Shown: positions 7,940-17,800 of the stretch, in pieces
Layout: each line of letters begins with the position of its first letter
Position numbering within the stretch: position 1 is the first letter of the stretch
NCBI GenBank assembly: GCA_003151155.1
Contig: PLWX01000278.1
Coordinates: 1-33,432, forward strand
DNA from: Acidobacteriaceae bacterium
GTDB lineage: Bacteria > Acidobacteriota > Terriglobia > Terriglobales > Acidobacteriaceae
Direction: 5' to 3'
Length of the DNA stretch: 33,432 nt
Notes under the pieces: generated by a model
Database searches by the model: none
What the model was told of the DNA's origin: nothing
Seen by the model: the letters and a program-made list of their open reading frames with translations, nothing else
Position numbers and translations under genes: made by a program

Positions 7940-8511
7940 ATTTCTCTCTTGTCCTGCCTTACTTGATTACCCACGTACTCTGCCGTTAGAAACCTGACGT
8001 CGGCTCGCGCAGTTTTGCGTGCTGTTCTCACTTACAGGCTACGGCTGGAAAGTCTTCATCAAAATCGACCGGAACGCTTGAAACTGTTTCGTTGCCGGAG
8101 TGCCAGCACGGGAAGTGCGGCTCTTTTGGAGGACATTTGTGATACTACCCGCACTCGCTGTTGAAACGCAAGCGCGAAAGCAAACCATGCCTGCATCGTT
8201 GGATGCCATCTCCGTAAAGAAGTTGCAGAGTTGTTGAAAAGAGAGACACTTCCCTGAATCTCATGGCCTCTGTAGGACATTCGGAATTCCGTGCGGCGCA
8301 ACTAAAGAAAGGCTTGAAACGATTCTATCAGACTGTAACTAAAATACTTAGACGATACTTGATGCGGTCTTCTCCCCCTTCTTCTCGTGGTTCACGGCCG
8401 TCGGGACACCCCCGTGAAGCCATTGTCGTTCACGCAGGCCTGTCCTTCTCTGAGCGGCCGCATGGATTGACCGTCTTTTGTCGCGGTACACTCCTCCCTC
8501 GAGCTATTGGT
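7940..8511. other. Intergenic region of 572 nt, no accepted gene
   Basis: The left part should hold the promoter of the leftward Arg/Gly-rich gene. A 32-codon frame at 8139-8237 starts with GTG behind GGAGG (TTTGGAGGACATTT) and ends TGA; this is the only small reading frame with a good ribosome binding site, but the peptide resembles nothing I know. A CGTGAA/TTCACG inverted repeat sits near 8412-8433. The rest shows nothing I can name. Confidence 0.5.
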
Positions 8512-9105
8512 ATGCCCCTCACCGCCGCGAATGTTCGCCTTCGTCCTGCCATCGCCGCCGACATCCCGGAGCTTCACCGATTGATCGAGCTATCGGTACG
8601 TCGCCTGCAGGCCAGCGACTACACCCCCGCGCAGATCGAGGGTGCCCTTGGACACGCGCTCGGTCTCGACACTCAGCTTGTCGCCGACGGAACCTACTTC
8701 GTCGCAGAACTTGCGACGGCCGATGGCAGCCCACAGATCGTCGGTTGTGGAGGCTGGAGCAATCGCAGAACGCTCTTCGGCAGCGATGGCGGTCCGAATC
8801 GTCAAAGCGAATTGCTCGATCCCAAAACCGACGCCGCTAAAATTCGAGCGATCTTCGTTCACCCTGACTTCGCACGCCTTGGTCTGGGCACGCTGATCTT
8901 GAAGCACTGCGAAGAGGCTGCCGCATCCGCCGGATTCACTCGCCTCGAGATGGGCTCGACGCTCACCGGCGTACCGCTTTATAAGCTGAAGGGCTACGAG
9001 GAGCGGGAAGCCATCAACATTCCCTTGCCGAATGGAGAAGTTTTACCAGTTGTAAAGATGACCAAGGAACTAGCAGATCCAGGATCAAAACTTCCGCCAG
9101 ATTAG
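8512..9105 (+). CDS. GNAT-family N-acetyltransferase
   Basis: From the ATG at 8512 the product has 197 aa and starts directly in the fold (VRLRPAIAADIPELHRLI). The acetyl-CoA-binding motif A is IFVHPDFARLGLGTLIL, with the pyrophosphate-loop R-x-G-x-G pattern, at about residues 122-140; a motif-B-like segment follows around GFTRLEMGSTLTGVPLYK and GYEE. GNAT enzymes move an acetyl group from acetyl-CoA to amines; the substrate cannot be told. The open frame extends to 8263, but the added residues are Arg/Ser-rich and unlike GNAT, so the later ATG is preferred even though its Shine-Dalgarno is weak. It converges with the APC permease remnant 4 nt away. Confidence 0.85.
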   Translation: MPLTAANVRLRPAIAADIPELHRLIELSVRRLQASDYTPAQIEGALGHALGLDTQLVADGTYFVAELATADGSPQIVGCGGWSNRRTLFGSDGGPNRQSELLDPKTDAAKIRAIFVHPDFARLGLGTLILKHCEEAAASAGFTRLEMGSTLTGVPLYKLKGYEEREAINIPLPNGEVLPVVKMTKELADPGSKLPPD

Positions 9106-9109
9106 AAAT

Positions 9110-10558
9110 TTATTCGGCAATACTTTGTGCCGCCTCGAATCGCCGGATGCCACGCGGCCCTGCGACGTTGCGACGGAGAAAATACAATCCGATCCCCATG
9201 CCCACAACCGCCGGCACGATCATCAGTTGCCCCGGATACAATCGCCAGTCGCGTAGCGTGGCGTAAAGCACCAGGGACGCGAACGCGAACGGCGTAACGC
9301 AGACATATGCCAGTCCCCACCATCCTCCAGGAACACGAAAGCTGCGGTGTGCCTTCGGATGTCGAACCCGTAGCGTGATCAGCGACAGAAACTCAAGCGT
9401 CAGCGCGATCGAGTAAAGCAGGCACTGGATGACGGCGAGATTGCCGAACGGCAGCGCGGTAAAGAGCGCGGCGATTCCGCAGAAGCAGAAAATTGCCGCG
9501 CGGGGCACACCGGTACCGGACGACACCCTCGCAAAAATTTTCGGAAGCCAACCGTCGATCGCCAAGGCATAAGGCAGCCGCGATACGTACAGGAGTTGCC
9601 CGTTAAATAATCCCCACGTCGACACCAATCCCGCTGCAGCCACCAGTAAGCCAAGCCATCTTCCTCCCATCAACTGCGAGATGACTGGCCAGCCGGCATC
9701 CGAACTCCAAACTTCGGCTTTTGTCGTGATCGTGATCCCCGCGAGCACCGGCAGCAGGTACGAGAGAACCAGGACCAGAAGCGCGATGCCCATGGCCCGT
9801 GGGTAATTGCGTTGTGGTTCGTCCACCTCGCCAGCATAAGTGGAAACATTGTCCCATCCGGAGTAGTTGAAGATGACGACCGAAAGCCCCAGCAGCAAAG
9901 CTCCCCTGTGATCTGACGCAAGATCGTTGTGGATGCATGCTCGCAAACGAACCTGCTGATGGCGTCCGCACTATCCAGATCAGCAAGAACAGGACGAAAA
10001 CGCCCAGGACAAAATAGGTGCTGAGCTTCGCGGAACTTCCTACCTCGTGAGCGCCGCGCAGATTCAGCGCCATCCCCGATCCGATCACCAGCACCGTGAT
10101 CGCCCAGCGCAGCAGCGCGCTCCATCCGGGATGGGCCACATCTGAGACTCCGAGGCCTGGAAAAAAGAATGCGAGATAGCTGACGAAGAGCACCGGATAC
10201 ATCGCCAGCCACACCACAGCGGTAGTCATCGTGCAGCAGGCCTGCTGTACTCCCCAGGCTGGTCCCAGTGCTTCGCGAACCCAGACGTAGTAACCGCCCT
10301 CTTCGGGCATGAGGGTCGCCAATTCCGCAACCATGAGCACGGTCGGCAAGCTCCATACGAATGGAGTAACAAGGATGAACACTACGGCCCAGCCCGGCCC
10401 CACCGCTCCGATCAACGCCTCAAGACCAAACGCCCCGCCGCAGGTGGTAAAAAAACCAGGCACGCTAAGGCGAACATGGTAATCCGACGCTCCCGCGGCA
10501 GTTGCACCAGTTCAGGGTCTCTGACTGGCTGGGCGGGATTCAACGACGGAGTCGTCAC
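9110..10558 (-). pseudogene. APC-family amino acid permease with two opposite frameshifts
   Basis: Joined across frames this is a 482-codon APC permease from GTG 10558 (AAAGGAG 8 nt upstream) to 9110. The N-terminus runs in one frame to LVF at 10449-10455, where seven A (plus strand) should be eight. The next about 540 nt encode FFTTCGGAFGLEALIGAVG, PEEGGYYVWVREALG and several membrane helices in a second frame. Near 9903-9906 (a CCCC run) one extra base returns it to the first frame for ALLLGLSVVIFNYSGWDN and the remaining helices. GGYYVWV and NYSGWDN are hallmark segments of the family. Both lesions sit in homopolymers, so sequencing or assembly error is as likely as true decay; without them it is a full-length transporter. 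Confidence 0.85.
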
Positions 10559-10610
10559 TTACATGCTCCTTTGGAACGCAGTCTCTTGGGGGACGAAGAG
10601 TGGATTATAG
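10546..10610. repeat. Dispersed element, copy 1 (shared with 17801-17852)
   Basis: The 15-mer ACGGAGTCGTCACTT (10546-10560) recurs exactly at 17801-17815. In both places it is followed some 15-30 nt later by GGGGGA, GAAGAGT and TATAG in the same order. This copy overlaps the start of the permease gene and lacks the complementary right arm seen at the second site. Confidence 0.4.
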
Positions 10611-10849
10611 CGCCGGCTCGACAATCGAACCCGCTGAGAGGATCGCGGGCCGATGAATCACCGCGTGAATTCTGTTAGAGGACTAAGTAAGAGGCTGTTA
10701 TCCTTCCTAGTACTAAACGTGATATTGAAAAGGGCGCTGGACTTGCTGTAACGTTCGCATAGCTTGGCAACACGCCAACATCTAGGCAGGCGAAAGAACC
10801 GTCAGGCTTCGATTTTCGCTGATGGATAAGTTTCGCGTGGATAACGAGA

Positions 10850-12343
10850 ATGACTGAACATACTAGCCCGGCAGAGGTTTTCCTAGCGCAGGACCTCTCC
10901 ATCGTGCACTCTTTCTACTTATTCTTATTGGAAACTTCATTTGGGCATGAAGTTCCAGTTCCCACTTCGATCGCACACGATACCGACGTCCTGCACCGCT
11001 TTGTTCTGCTGCTCGATCGCGCCGTCACCCCACAGATGATTCGCGACGGATTTCGCATTGAGGAGCACCGAAAGGCTGCCGAAGCAATCCTGCGGATGTT
11101 CGAAGCGAAGGCGAATCGTGGACGTGAAGACCGCGACAAGGCGGATGTGATCGCCACTGCACTCTTCCGATCCCTGGTGCGTGAAGATGCCGGCGATCTC
11201 CAGGATGCCGAAGATGCCCAGGCTACCTCGCTTTTTGAAACTGAACTGAGAAAGATCTACCGCAATAAAACCATGCCCGACCCTCCCAACGAGCACATGC
11301 AACTGGTGCGTGAGTTTGAGCGCCTTCGCAGCGACGTGCAGGGATTCCGGCATTTCGACGAACTGATCGACAGCGGAATCATGCAAAAAGTTCGCGATAT
11401 GAAGCAGACCCTCGCTCCTTCATTCTTGCATCCCCGGGTGTTGTCGGTCATGGCTTCGTACAACGTGTTCTTCCACCGCCGCTTCGACCTGCTCTTCATT
11501 CAGGCTGCGAAAAACGTGAAGACGTTCGCTGCCAACATGGAGCGTGATGGCGGCAATATGATGGTCCCCGCCGGTACAGAGCTAACTGCCGAACAAAGTG
11601 CGAAGTTGAGTGCAGGCAGGATCATCAACGAAGAAACCGGTTTGGCCGAGGAAGAGTTTCAGCAGGTCTCGCAGATCAAACAAACTTTGCGGAAACAACG
11701 TTCCAGCATGGCAAACACCGCGCAGCCGAATGCGACAGGCTCCCGCGACGCAGTTCCCTCGGCAGCGGGTGAGTCCTCTAAGGAAAATCTTTTCCCTGCC
11801 GATCCCGCTCGTTCTTCGGGCACGAACGCACCCGCGCACGTTATGCCACGCAGTTCCAGCAGCGTTGCGGACGTGCAAGCCCAGGCGCTGGAAAGCACGC
11901 AGGCGACGATTCGAAGTTTCGTGCGCAGTGCGGACGAGCACTCATCCCAGGTTGTACCGTTGCCTCATGGAAACATCACCCTAACCACCGCGGAAGTCGA
12001 AGCGTTTCGTGCCGACTACGGGGATGAAAAAAGTTTTCGTGCGGATTATGTCGCACGCCTCATGCAGATGACCGCGCTCGACGCCCGCCTGATGTCGGAA
12101 TTGCATGAATTCGAAGCAACGCGCCACACTGCTTACAACTGGAAACCTCACGCAGATGCCCTCGCGCACCTGTTATCGGTAGGCCGCGATATCGTCGATC
12201 AAGCAATGCAACTGGCTGGCCTGGCAAAACAGCGCGGTTTGCAGGAAAAAGAAGCGGCTCTTCTAGAAAGCGTGGAGAATATCCGGCCACGCGGACGCGC
12301 CACCGTGGAAGCGCTTCAGTCCATCGACTCAAGCGAAAAATAG
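10850..12343 (+). CDS. Unknown 497-aa protein paired with a DUF815-type ATPase
   Basis: No known domain recognised and no signal or membrane segment. Residues 1-265 look like a folded, mostly helical domain (for example LHRFVLLLDRAVTPQM, FRHFDELIDSGIMQKVRDMK and PSFLHPRVLSVMASYNVFFH). Residues about 285-345 are a Ser/Ala/Pro linker of low complexity. Residues about 365-495 form a second helical part (TLTTAEVEAFRADYGDEKSF, then MQMTALDARLMSELHEFEAT) ending in a coiled-coil-like stretch. It lies 104 nt upstream of the AAA+ ATPase gene on the same strand with no gene or clear terminator between, so a functional pair, perhaps substrate or adaptor with remodelling ATPase, is a fair inference. Start ATG has only a weak GAGA in front. 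Confidence 0.75.
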   Translation: MTEHTSPAEVFLAQDLSIVHSFYLFLLETSFGHEVPVPTSIAHDTDVLHRFVLLLDRAVTPQMIRDGFRIEEHRKAAEAILRMFEAKANRGREDRDKADVIATALFRSLVREDAGDLQDAEDAQATSLFETELRKIYRNKTMPDPPNEHMQLVREFERLRSDVQGFRHFDELIDSGIMQKVRDMKQTLAPSFLHPRVLSVMASYNVFFHRRFDLLFIQAAKNVKTFAANMERDGGNMMVPAGTELTAEQSAKLSAGRIINEETGLAEEEFQQVSQIKQTLRKQRSSMANTAQPNATGSRDAVPSAAGESSKENLFPADPARSSGTNAPAHVMPRSSSSVADVQAQALESTQATIRSFVRSADEHSSQVVPLPHGNITLTTAEVEAFRADYGDEKSFRADYVARLMQMTALDARLMSELHEFEATRHTAYNWKPHADALAHLLSVGRDIVDQAMQLAGLAKQRGLQEKEAALLESVENIRPRGRATVEALQSIDSSEK

Positions 12344-12447
12344 CTCCTGTCTCTGAGGCCCGAATTGGCATAGACGCCTGGTCGTCGCGTGATCGCTCTG
12401 ACTGCGCCAAAATCTTCGCCGTACAATCGGCGCATCAGGCGATCTCC

Positions 12448-14007
12448 ATGGCCAATCTCAACGATGCCCTCAGCAATTTCGCTTTTCGTACCAATGCGCT
12501 CTTGCGCGACACCTGGAAGTTCACGATCTCCCTGAACAATATCGTCACGTACAGTCCCGTGACGTGGAATCAGAAGGGACTCGACACCATTCCCTTCTCG
12601 CGCGCCATGTTTCGTCTCGAAGAAGAGCTGAATTCTTTATCAAAGACCATCCTCGATGCACTGGAAGGCCAGAATATTCAGTCACTCGAGAAGCTCTACG
12701 AAAGAGTAACCCCCGTCTTCCGCGTGATGTTCGGCCCCAGCGATCACGATGTTCAGCTCGCAGCCGATGCCATCAGCCTCTACCTCGAACAGCAGCAGGT
12801 TTTGCTCTTCACCTATACCGGCAAGAATTCTCCCACGGTCTGCTCCTGCTATCACGACATCTTCTTCCGGCAGTTGGCCGCCCATACGTTCGTCACCCAT
12901 CCGTTTCTGACGAAGGAATCTCTCGATCACGCCGGCGCAGAGTTAAAGGAGTATGCGAAAGAGTTTCTCCGCGCTCTCCAACTCCTCTATCAGTCCGACG
13001 TTGAAGCCGTTTTTTCTAAGTACGCCTCCCTGCTCTTCGAAATCCACGAAGCCTTGGTGAAGGAACCCATTCGCGTTCCGACGTATTTGGGCTTCGCTCC
13101 TCGAAGGATTGCCTCGACCGGGGCGGGCGTAGCTTCGGATTTCATCGCCGCCATGCGACAAATGCCCGCTTTCGAAGATACCCAACGCGACCAGATACTC
13201 GCCTTGCGCGATGCTAACGGTATCGCTGAAAACGAGCTCTATCAGCGACTCGCCAACTCACCTGATTGGGGGGAAGAACTCTCGAGTGTAGTGGCGTTCA
13301 TGCACCGCCGGAATCAGGATCCACTCGCCAAGTACAAAGTCTTCGAAGCAGGCCGGCAGGGCGATCTGGAACCTGTGGAAGTGGGAGAAGCCAAGAGCGA
13401 TCAGGTCGTCGGACAGGAGGCTAATGTCGCTCGCCTCCGCACCCTGCTCACCGCATTCGTCAAGGGAAGCCACATGCCGTTTACTCTGCTCGAGGGGGAA
13501 GGAGGCGTCGGAAAAACGCTCTCACTACAAGCACTCGTCCACGAGATCGATGGCCTGAAGCTCGTCCTCATCTCATCCGAGCATCTCGGACAGATTCGTG
13601 AGTATGCTCGCGTCATGGCCGAGGGTCCTTGGCGGACCGTGCTTTACATAGACGACATGACTTTCGACCCACGTCACTACGAAAGTTTCAAGATCGCCAC
13701 CCAGGGCATGAAACAGTTCTATGACAACGTGACCGTCGTCGCGAGTGCCAACCCTTCATCCCTCGCGCATCTTCCCCCGGAAGTGCTGCGCCGCTGGCCG
13801 ATCCGCATCAGGTACGAGCGTCCCAACCTCTCGGACAATGTGACCTTGCGCAGGGTGCTCAAAGCCAATTGCGACCGCGTGAAACTGGAGTTTGATGCTA
13901 GCCTCGGCGCTGCTTTTCGGAAACAGCACAAGGAAGGACTCGATACCATCGCCCCTTCCGCGGTCTACGATTTCTTGCGCGAAGTTAAGCTGACCAGAGG
14001 GCTATAG
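12448..14007 (+). CDS. DUF815-type AAA+ ATPase with long N-terminal domain
   Basis: A 519-aa protein. Residues 1-310 are a helical N-terminal domain I do not recognise, longer than usual for the family. The ATPase core starts at about 318 (QVVGQEANVARLRTLL). Walker A is GEGGVGKT (350-357), Walker B is VLYIDD (398-403), the sensor-1 region is VVASANPSS (about 430-438) and the arginine-rich region LRRWPIRIRY follows. DUF815 ATPases of bacteria have a similar order (VGQ, Walker A, YIDDLSFE-like, ASNR-like) and few are characterised; some sit with MoxR-like systems. Its neighbour at 10850 is unknown and co-directional, pointing to a two-component machine. AGGCGATCTCC precedes the ATG. Confidence 0.82.
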   Translation: MANLNDALSNFAFRTNALLRDTWKFTISLNNIVTYSPVTWNQKGLDTIPFSRAMFRLEEELNSLSKTILDALEGQNIQSLEKLYERVTPVFRVMFGPSDHDVQLAADAISLYLEQQQVLLFTYTGKNSPTVCSCYHDIFFRQLAAHTFVTHPFLTKESLDHAGAELKEYAKEFLRALQLLYQSDVEAVFSKYASLLFEIHEALVKEPIRVPTYLGFAPRRIASTGAGVASDFIAAMRQMPAFEDTQRDQILALRDANGIAENELYQRLANSPDWGEELSSVVAFMHRRNQDPLAKYKVFEAGRQGDLEPVEVGEAKSDQVVGQEANVARLRTLLTAFVKGSHMPFTLLEGEGGVGKTLSLQALVHEIDGLKLVLISSEHLGQIREYARVMAEGPWRTVLYIDDMTFDPRHYESFKIATQGMKQFYDNVTVVASANPSSLAHLPPEVLRRWPIRIRYERPNLSDNVTLRRVLKANCDRVKLEFDASLGAAFRKQHKEGLDTIAPSAVYDFLREVKLTRGL

Positions 14008-14036
14008 ACAAGCGCCACGGTTGACGTGCGGAAAAA

Positions 14037-15941
14037 CTATTGTCCCAACCCAATGTGCCGCAACAATTCCTGGAAGCGTGGGTCGCCCCGAAGTGGGTCG
14101 AACGCTGGATCAACCTTGAGGCTCGTCACGAGGTTGGAATGTTGCCGGTAAGCGGCTTGCAGGACCGATATGGCTTCCTCTTTCTTGCCCATTGCGACGT
14201 AAGCCTGTACGACCGTTAGGTCCAACGTGTCCGTTCTTCGCGTCCTATTCCACTTCGCGGTTGCAAGTGCCCGCTCAGCCTTCAACATGTCACCGGAACG
14301 CCCATAAATGTAGGCTTGCGACTCCCACGCCCGGGAATCATTCGCCTGCCAAGATTGCGTGTCCGCCAGGGCTTCCTGAAACATTCCCTTTTCTACGTAT
14401 GGCAGGGTCACCATGTGTGCGCGCGCGAAGTTCGGTTCCATGGCGATCACGACATGGAATTGATCGATAGCTCGATCATATTGTCGCGAGTAATAGAGAA
14501 TGGCCCCTTGATCCGTTGCGATGATTAACGATAGCGGGTCTAGCTGCCGCGCACGCTCGCTCTCCGACAATGCTTCCGCGAAGCGTCCCTCGAACGACAG
14601 GCACTCGGCATACCATTGATGGGCCGTGGCATATTGCGGATCCAGTTCAATCGCTCTTCGATATTCTTTCTCTGCCGTCTGCCAATCGTAGTCATAGTTC
14701 TCTGCAATCAGCGCTAAGGATGTATGCGCCTCCGCGAGGTTGTCGTCCAGTTGAAGTGCTCGCAAAGCGGCCGCGCGCGCTTTCGGCATGAACTCATTCT
14801 GCGGAACCTGTGTCCAACTGCTCATCAGGGCAAAGGTGTCAGCCAGACCAGCGTAAGCCGGCGCGTAATTCGGGTCCTTGTCGATAGCCTTCTGGAAGTA
14901 ATCCGCTGCTTGTCGAAAACCTTCGCCTGTCCGCTTGTTCCAAAAGTATCGCCCTCGCAGGTAAAGGTCATACGCTGCGTAGGAGGTATCTGGAGCGAGC
15001 TTGCGACTCGCGGCAATTGGTTTGGGACCTCTCCCGAGTGTCAGTTGAATCTCGTCCGCCGTCTCTTGTGCGATCTCGCTCTGTAGCGCTAGCAGGCTGT
15101 TCAGTTCGCGATCGTATTGTCGTGACCAGACACGGGTCTGGTCCTTCATCTGGATCAGTTGGGTGGTCACTCGCACCCTGTCCGCTTCCCTCCGGACGCT
15201 GCCCTCCAGCAGGTACTGCACGCCTAACTCGCGGCCGATCTGACCTATTTCCTCATTCCCGTGTTTGTAATGCATTACGGAAGTCCGTGAGATCAATCCC
15301 AGGTGCTCCGGATCCATTCGGCCCAATTGCGCAATGATTTCTTCAGTCAGGCCATCGCTCAAATAGTCTTGCGCGGCGTCTCCGGTAAGGTTTTCGAAAG
15401 GCAACACGGCTATCGTGAGGCGCGTCGGAAGCGGCGTCCGTGCACGCGCTCGAGACCAGGCGACAATGCCGGCGGCCAGTACGACGAGAAGTGCCGCGAT
15501 GCCGAGCCAGAGCGGCCAACGGCGCTGAAGCGCTGGCACTGTCGGCATTTCAACCGTCTCGGTGGGTGGGATCGCAGCCGCCAACTCAGCAAGCGCGATC
15601 TCCTCGACTGGTGCAATGAACCGGTACCCCTGCCGCGGCAGCGTCTCAATGTAGCGTGGATTTTCCGGGGAATCTCCCAGCGCCGCCCGCAGTTTCTTCA
15701 TCGCGCTGTTCAGGCTGTGTTCAAAATCCACGAAGACATCGGCGGTCCACAACTTCTCCCGCATTTCCTCGCGGGTTACTACTTCCCCAGGTTTCTCCAG
15801 CAGGATCGAGAGGATGCAAAATGGCTGACCAGGCAGGCGGATCTGTACCCCGTGCTTGCGGAGTTCCCGTGCCCCTAGGTTCACCTGGAAGACGCCGAAG
15901 CGGAGAATTCGTCCCGGCAAAGATGTTTTCGTTTCTGCCAA
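14037..15941 (-). CDS. CadC-like winged-helix regulator with TM segment and TPR repeats
   Basis: A 634-aa membrane regulator common in Acidobacteriota. Residues 12-112 are an OmpR/CadC-type winged-helix DNA-binding domain (RELRKHGVQIRL, the EVVTREEMREKLW recognition region, RYIETLPRQGYRFI wing). One transmembrane helix lies at about 143-162 (PLWLGIAALLVVLAAGIVAW). Residues 175-310 form a periplasmic domain of the adenylate-cyclase/FlgO-like type (IAVLPFENLTGD, YLSDGLTEEIIAQL). About seven TPR-like repeats follow from 340. The start is TTG at 15941: a TGA stop lies two codons upstream in frame and no ATG precedes the DNA-binding domain, so TTG is forced. The signal sensed is unknown. It is divergent from the cytochrome peroxidase-like gene and may control it. 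Confidence 0.88.
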   Translation of the reverse strand: MAETKTSLPGRILRFGVFQVNLGARELRKHGVQIRLPGQPFCILSILLEKPGEVVTREEMREKLWTADVFVDFEHSLNSAMKKLRAALGDSPENPRYIETLPRQGYRFIAPVEEIALAELAAAIPPTETVEMPTVPALQRRWPLWLGIAALLVVLAAGIVAWSRARARTPLPTRLTIAVLPFENLTGDAAQDYLSDGLTEEIIAQLGRMDPEHLGLISRTSVMHYKHGNEEIGQIGRELGVQYLLEGSVRREADRVRVTTQLIQMKDQTRVWSRQYDRELNSLLALQSEIAQETADEIQLTLGRGPKPIAASRKLAPDTSYAAYDLYLRGRYFWNKRTGEGFRQAADYFQKAIDKDPNYAPAYAGLADTFALMSSWTQVPQNEFMPKARAAALRALQLDDNLAEAHTSLALIAENYDYDWQTAEKEYRRAIELDPQYATAHQWYAECLSFEGRFAEALSESERARQLDPLSLIIATDQGAILYYSRQYDRAIDQFHVVIAMEPNFARAHMVTLPYVEKGMFQEALADTQSWQANDSRAWESQAYIYGRSGDMLKAERALATAKWNRTRRTDTLDLTVVQAYVAMGKKEEAISVLQAAYRQHSNLVTSLKVDPAFDPLRGDPRFQELLRHIGLGQ

Positions 15942-16054
15942 TTCTCACCGCACCCAAGGGTAAGAAACAGGGCCCGATCGCGCAGTTACCAATTGAGGTA
16001 AGCCGAAGCTTATCTTAGATTTGGCTGGTCATCAACAGATCATCCGGGCGAGCA

Positions 16055-16083
16055 TTGCATTTGTCCTATTTCCTGCTTAACGT
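16055..16083 (+). promoter_or_regulatory. Possible promoter of the 16159 gene
   Basis: TTGCAT (16055-16060) and TAACGT (16078-16083) are spaced by 17 nt and end 75 nt upstream of the ATG. The -35 box is good, the -10 box weak (3 of 6). Confidence 0.3.
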
Positions 16084-16158
16084 GCTCACAATTCCGGGCC
16101 CGAGTTCCCCCAAAACCAAGAAACCCAAGCCGCGCCAAAGGCGCTATCGGAGCATTCC

Positions 16159-17751
16159 ATGCAGATTTGGTCAGCCGCTAAGTCCAGCCTCAGCTATCGT
16201 TTGTCCCGGCTTTTTTCAAGAATCTCGGCACCCAGGCGACCGAATAAACGATGGATCATCGCTACCGTCCTCACCACCGTCGCGATCTTGATGACGATCG
16301 CTGTCCTTAACGGCGAACAACCGCGAGAAGATGAGAACCGGATGTACTTCGCCAATCCGAGCGGCGTATCGCAAACTTTCAGCACCATGCACAACGCTTT
16401 CGATCCGAGGGGTCCGTTCTTCCAAAGCATGGGAACCAACGGCCGCTCCTGCTCGACCTGTCATCAACCGAGCGACGGCATGTCCATCGCCCCTGCCAGC
16501 ATTCAGCAGCGCTTTCGATACACCCGCGGCCAGGATCCTCTCTTCCGCACCGTCGATGGGTCCAACTGCAACCACAATATCGACGTTTCGACCCGCGAAG
16601 GCATGCAGGCCGCCTACAGCTTACTGCTGACCCGCGGCTTGATTCGTGTCGCAGTCGCCGTTCCTGCCACTGCAGATTACAAATTGGTCAGCGTGAACAA
16701 CCCCTACGGCTGCAGCGAAACCGATGTGATTTCCCAGTATCGGCGGGTTTTACCGTCCACTAATCTCCGCTTTCTCAGTTCGGTCATGTTCGACGGACGG
16801 GAATCGAGCCCCGCTACCGGCACGACCAAGATTCTGTTTGCAAACTATCCCACTGCCTTGCAAAGCGATTTGGCCCACCAATCGGTATCGGCCACAATGA
16901 CCCACGCCGAGGGGGATGGCACCCGGCCTACTGCGGCCGAACAGCAACAGATCGTCAACTTCGAGATGTCCCTCTTCACCGCCCAAATTCTCGACTTCAA
17001 GGCTGGCCGATTGGATGTCCACGGTGCCAACGGCGGACCGATGGCGCTCGTCAATCAGCCCTTCTTCATCAGCGCTAACTCCAGCGTTCACTTTCTATTG
17101 CCTCAATTAGAACTTCCCGGCGGGTTGAACACTCCCGGCGATAACCTGTTCACCTCCGCGATCTTCAATCTCTATGATGGTTGGGACAACACTCCCGCCA
17201 ATTCCCCGCGAGCAGCGATCGCCCGCGGGCAAGCCATCTTCGCCTCCAAGCCCATCAACATTACCGATGTCGCCGGCATTAACGATGACGTCGCTGCCGG
17301 AGGCTTGGTTGCCGGTGGCATTCCCGCTCTCCAAGGAACCTGCGGCACCTGCCACGACAGTCCCAACGTCGGCAACCACTCCTTCCCGACGCCATTGGAC
17401 ATCGGCACTGGCGATCCCAATGCCTCCGATCCTTCTATCAACCTGGGTGGTCTGGATGTCAGCTATCTGCCGAGTATCACTGTCTGCAAGTTAGACCCAT
17501 CCACTAATCTGCCGACGAGCAATTGCAAAACCACGACCGACCTTGGCCAGGCCCTGATCGATGGTCGCTTCGACCACGTCGCCAAAATCAAAGGACCGAT
17601 CCTGCGCGGACTCGCTAGCCGTGCCCCGTACTTCCACAATGGCTCCGCGCAGTCGCTCCTCGACGCGGTTCACTTTTACGAAACTCGTTTCGGCCTGGTG
17701 CTAACGCCACAGGAGGAGTCGGACTTGGTAGCGTTCCTGAAGACGTTGTAA
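16159..17751 (+). CDS. Di-heme cytochrome c peroxidase-like exported protein
   Basis: A 530-aa protein with a hydrophobic segment at about 33-51 (WIIATVLTTVAILMTIAVL), acting as signal anchor or uncleaved signal. The first heme c site is CSTCH (98-102) and the second CGTCH (395-399), each binding a covalent heme in the periplasm. The spacing between them and the closing segments GLASRAPYFHNGS and LLDAVHFYETRF, with final DLVAFLKTL, match the cytochrome c peroxidase/MauG superfamily C-terminal domain. Members reduce peroxide or oxidise a protein or small substrate; the physiological partner is unknown. It is larger than classical CcpA (about 330 aa), with insertions between hemes. GGAG precedes the ATG, and a strong hairpin terminator follows 50 nt after the stop. 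Confidence 0.88.
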   Translation: MQIWSAAKSSLSYRLSRLFSRISAPRRPNKRWIIATVLTTVAILMTIAVLNGEQPREDENRMYFANPSGVSQTFSTMHNAFDPRGPFFQSMGTNGRSCSTCHQPSDGMSIAPASIQQRFRYTRGQDPLFRTVDGSNCNHNIDVSTREGMQAAYSLLLTRGLIRVAVAVPATADYKLVSVNNPYGCSETDVISQYRRVLPSTNLRFLSSVMFDGRESSPATGTTKILFANYPTALQSDLAHQSVSATMTHAEGDGTRPTAAEQQQIVNFEMSLFTAQILDFKAGRLDVHGANGGPMALVNQPFFISANSSVHFLLPQLELPGGLNTPGDNLFTSAIFNLYDGWDNTPANSPRAAIARGQAIFASKPINITDVAGINDDVAAGGLVAGGIPALQGTCGTCHDSPNVGNHSFPTPLDIGTGDPNASDPSINLGGLDVSYLPSITVCKLDPSTNLPTSNCKTTTDLGQALIDGRFDHVAKIKGPILRGLASRAPYFHNGSAQSLLDAVHFYETRFGLVLTPQEESDLVAFLKTL

Positions 17752-17800
17752 CTCGCAATGGGAAATTTCTAGCTGGTTGCATCCACAACGGAATGCAACA

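Noticed and set aside
8263-8511. 83-residue N-terminal extension of the GNAT protein
   Set aside because: Ser/Arg-rich, not conserved in the fold; the ATG at 8512 starts directly at the GNAT domain.
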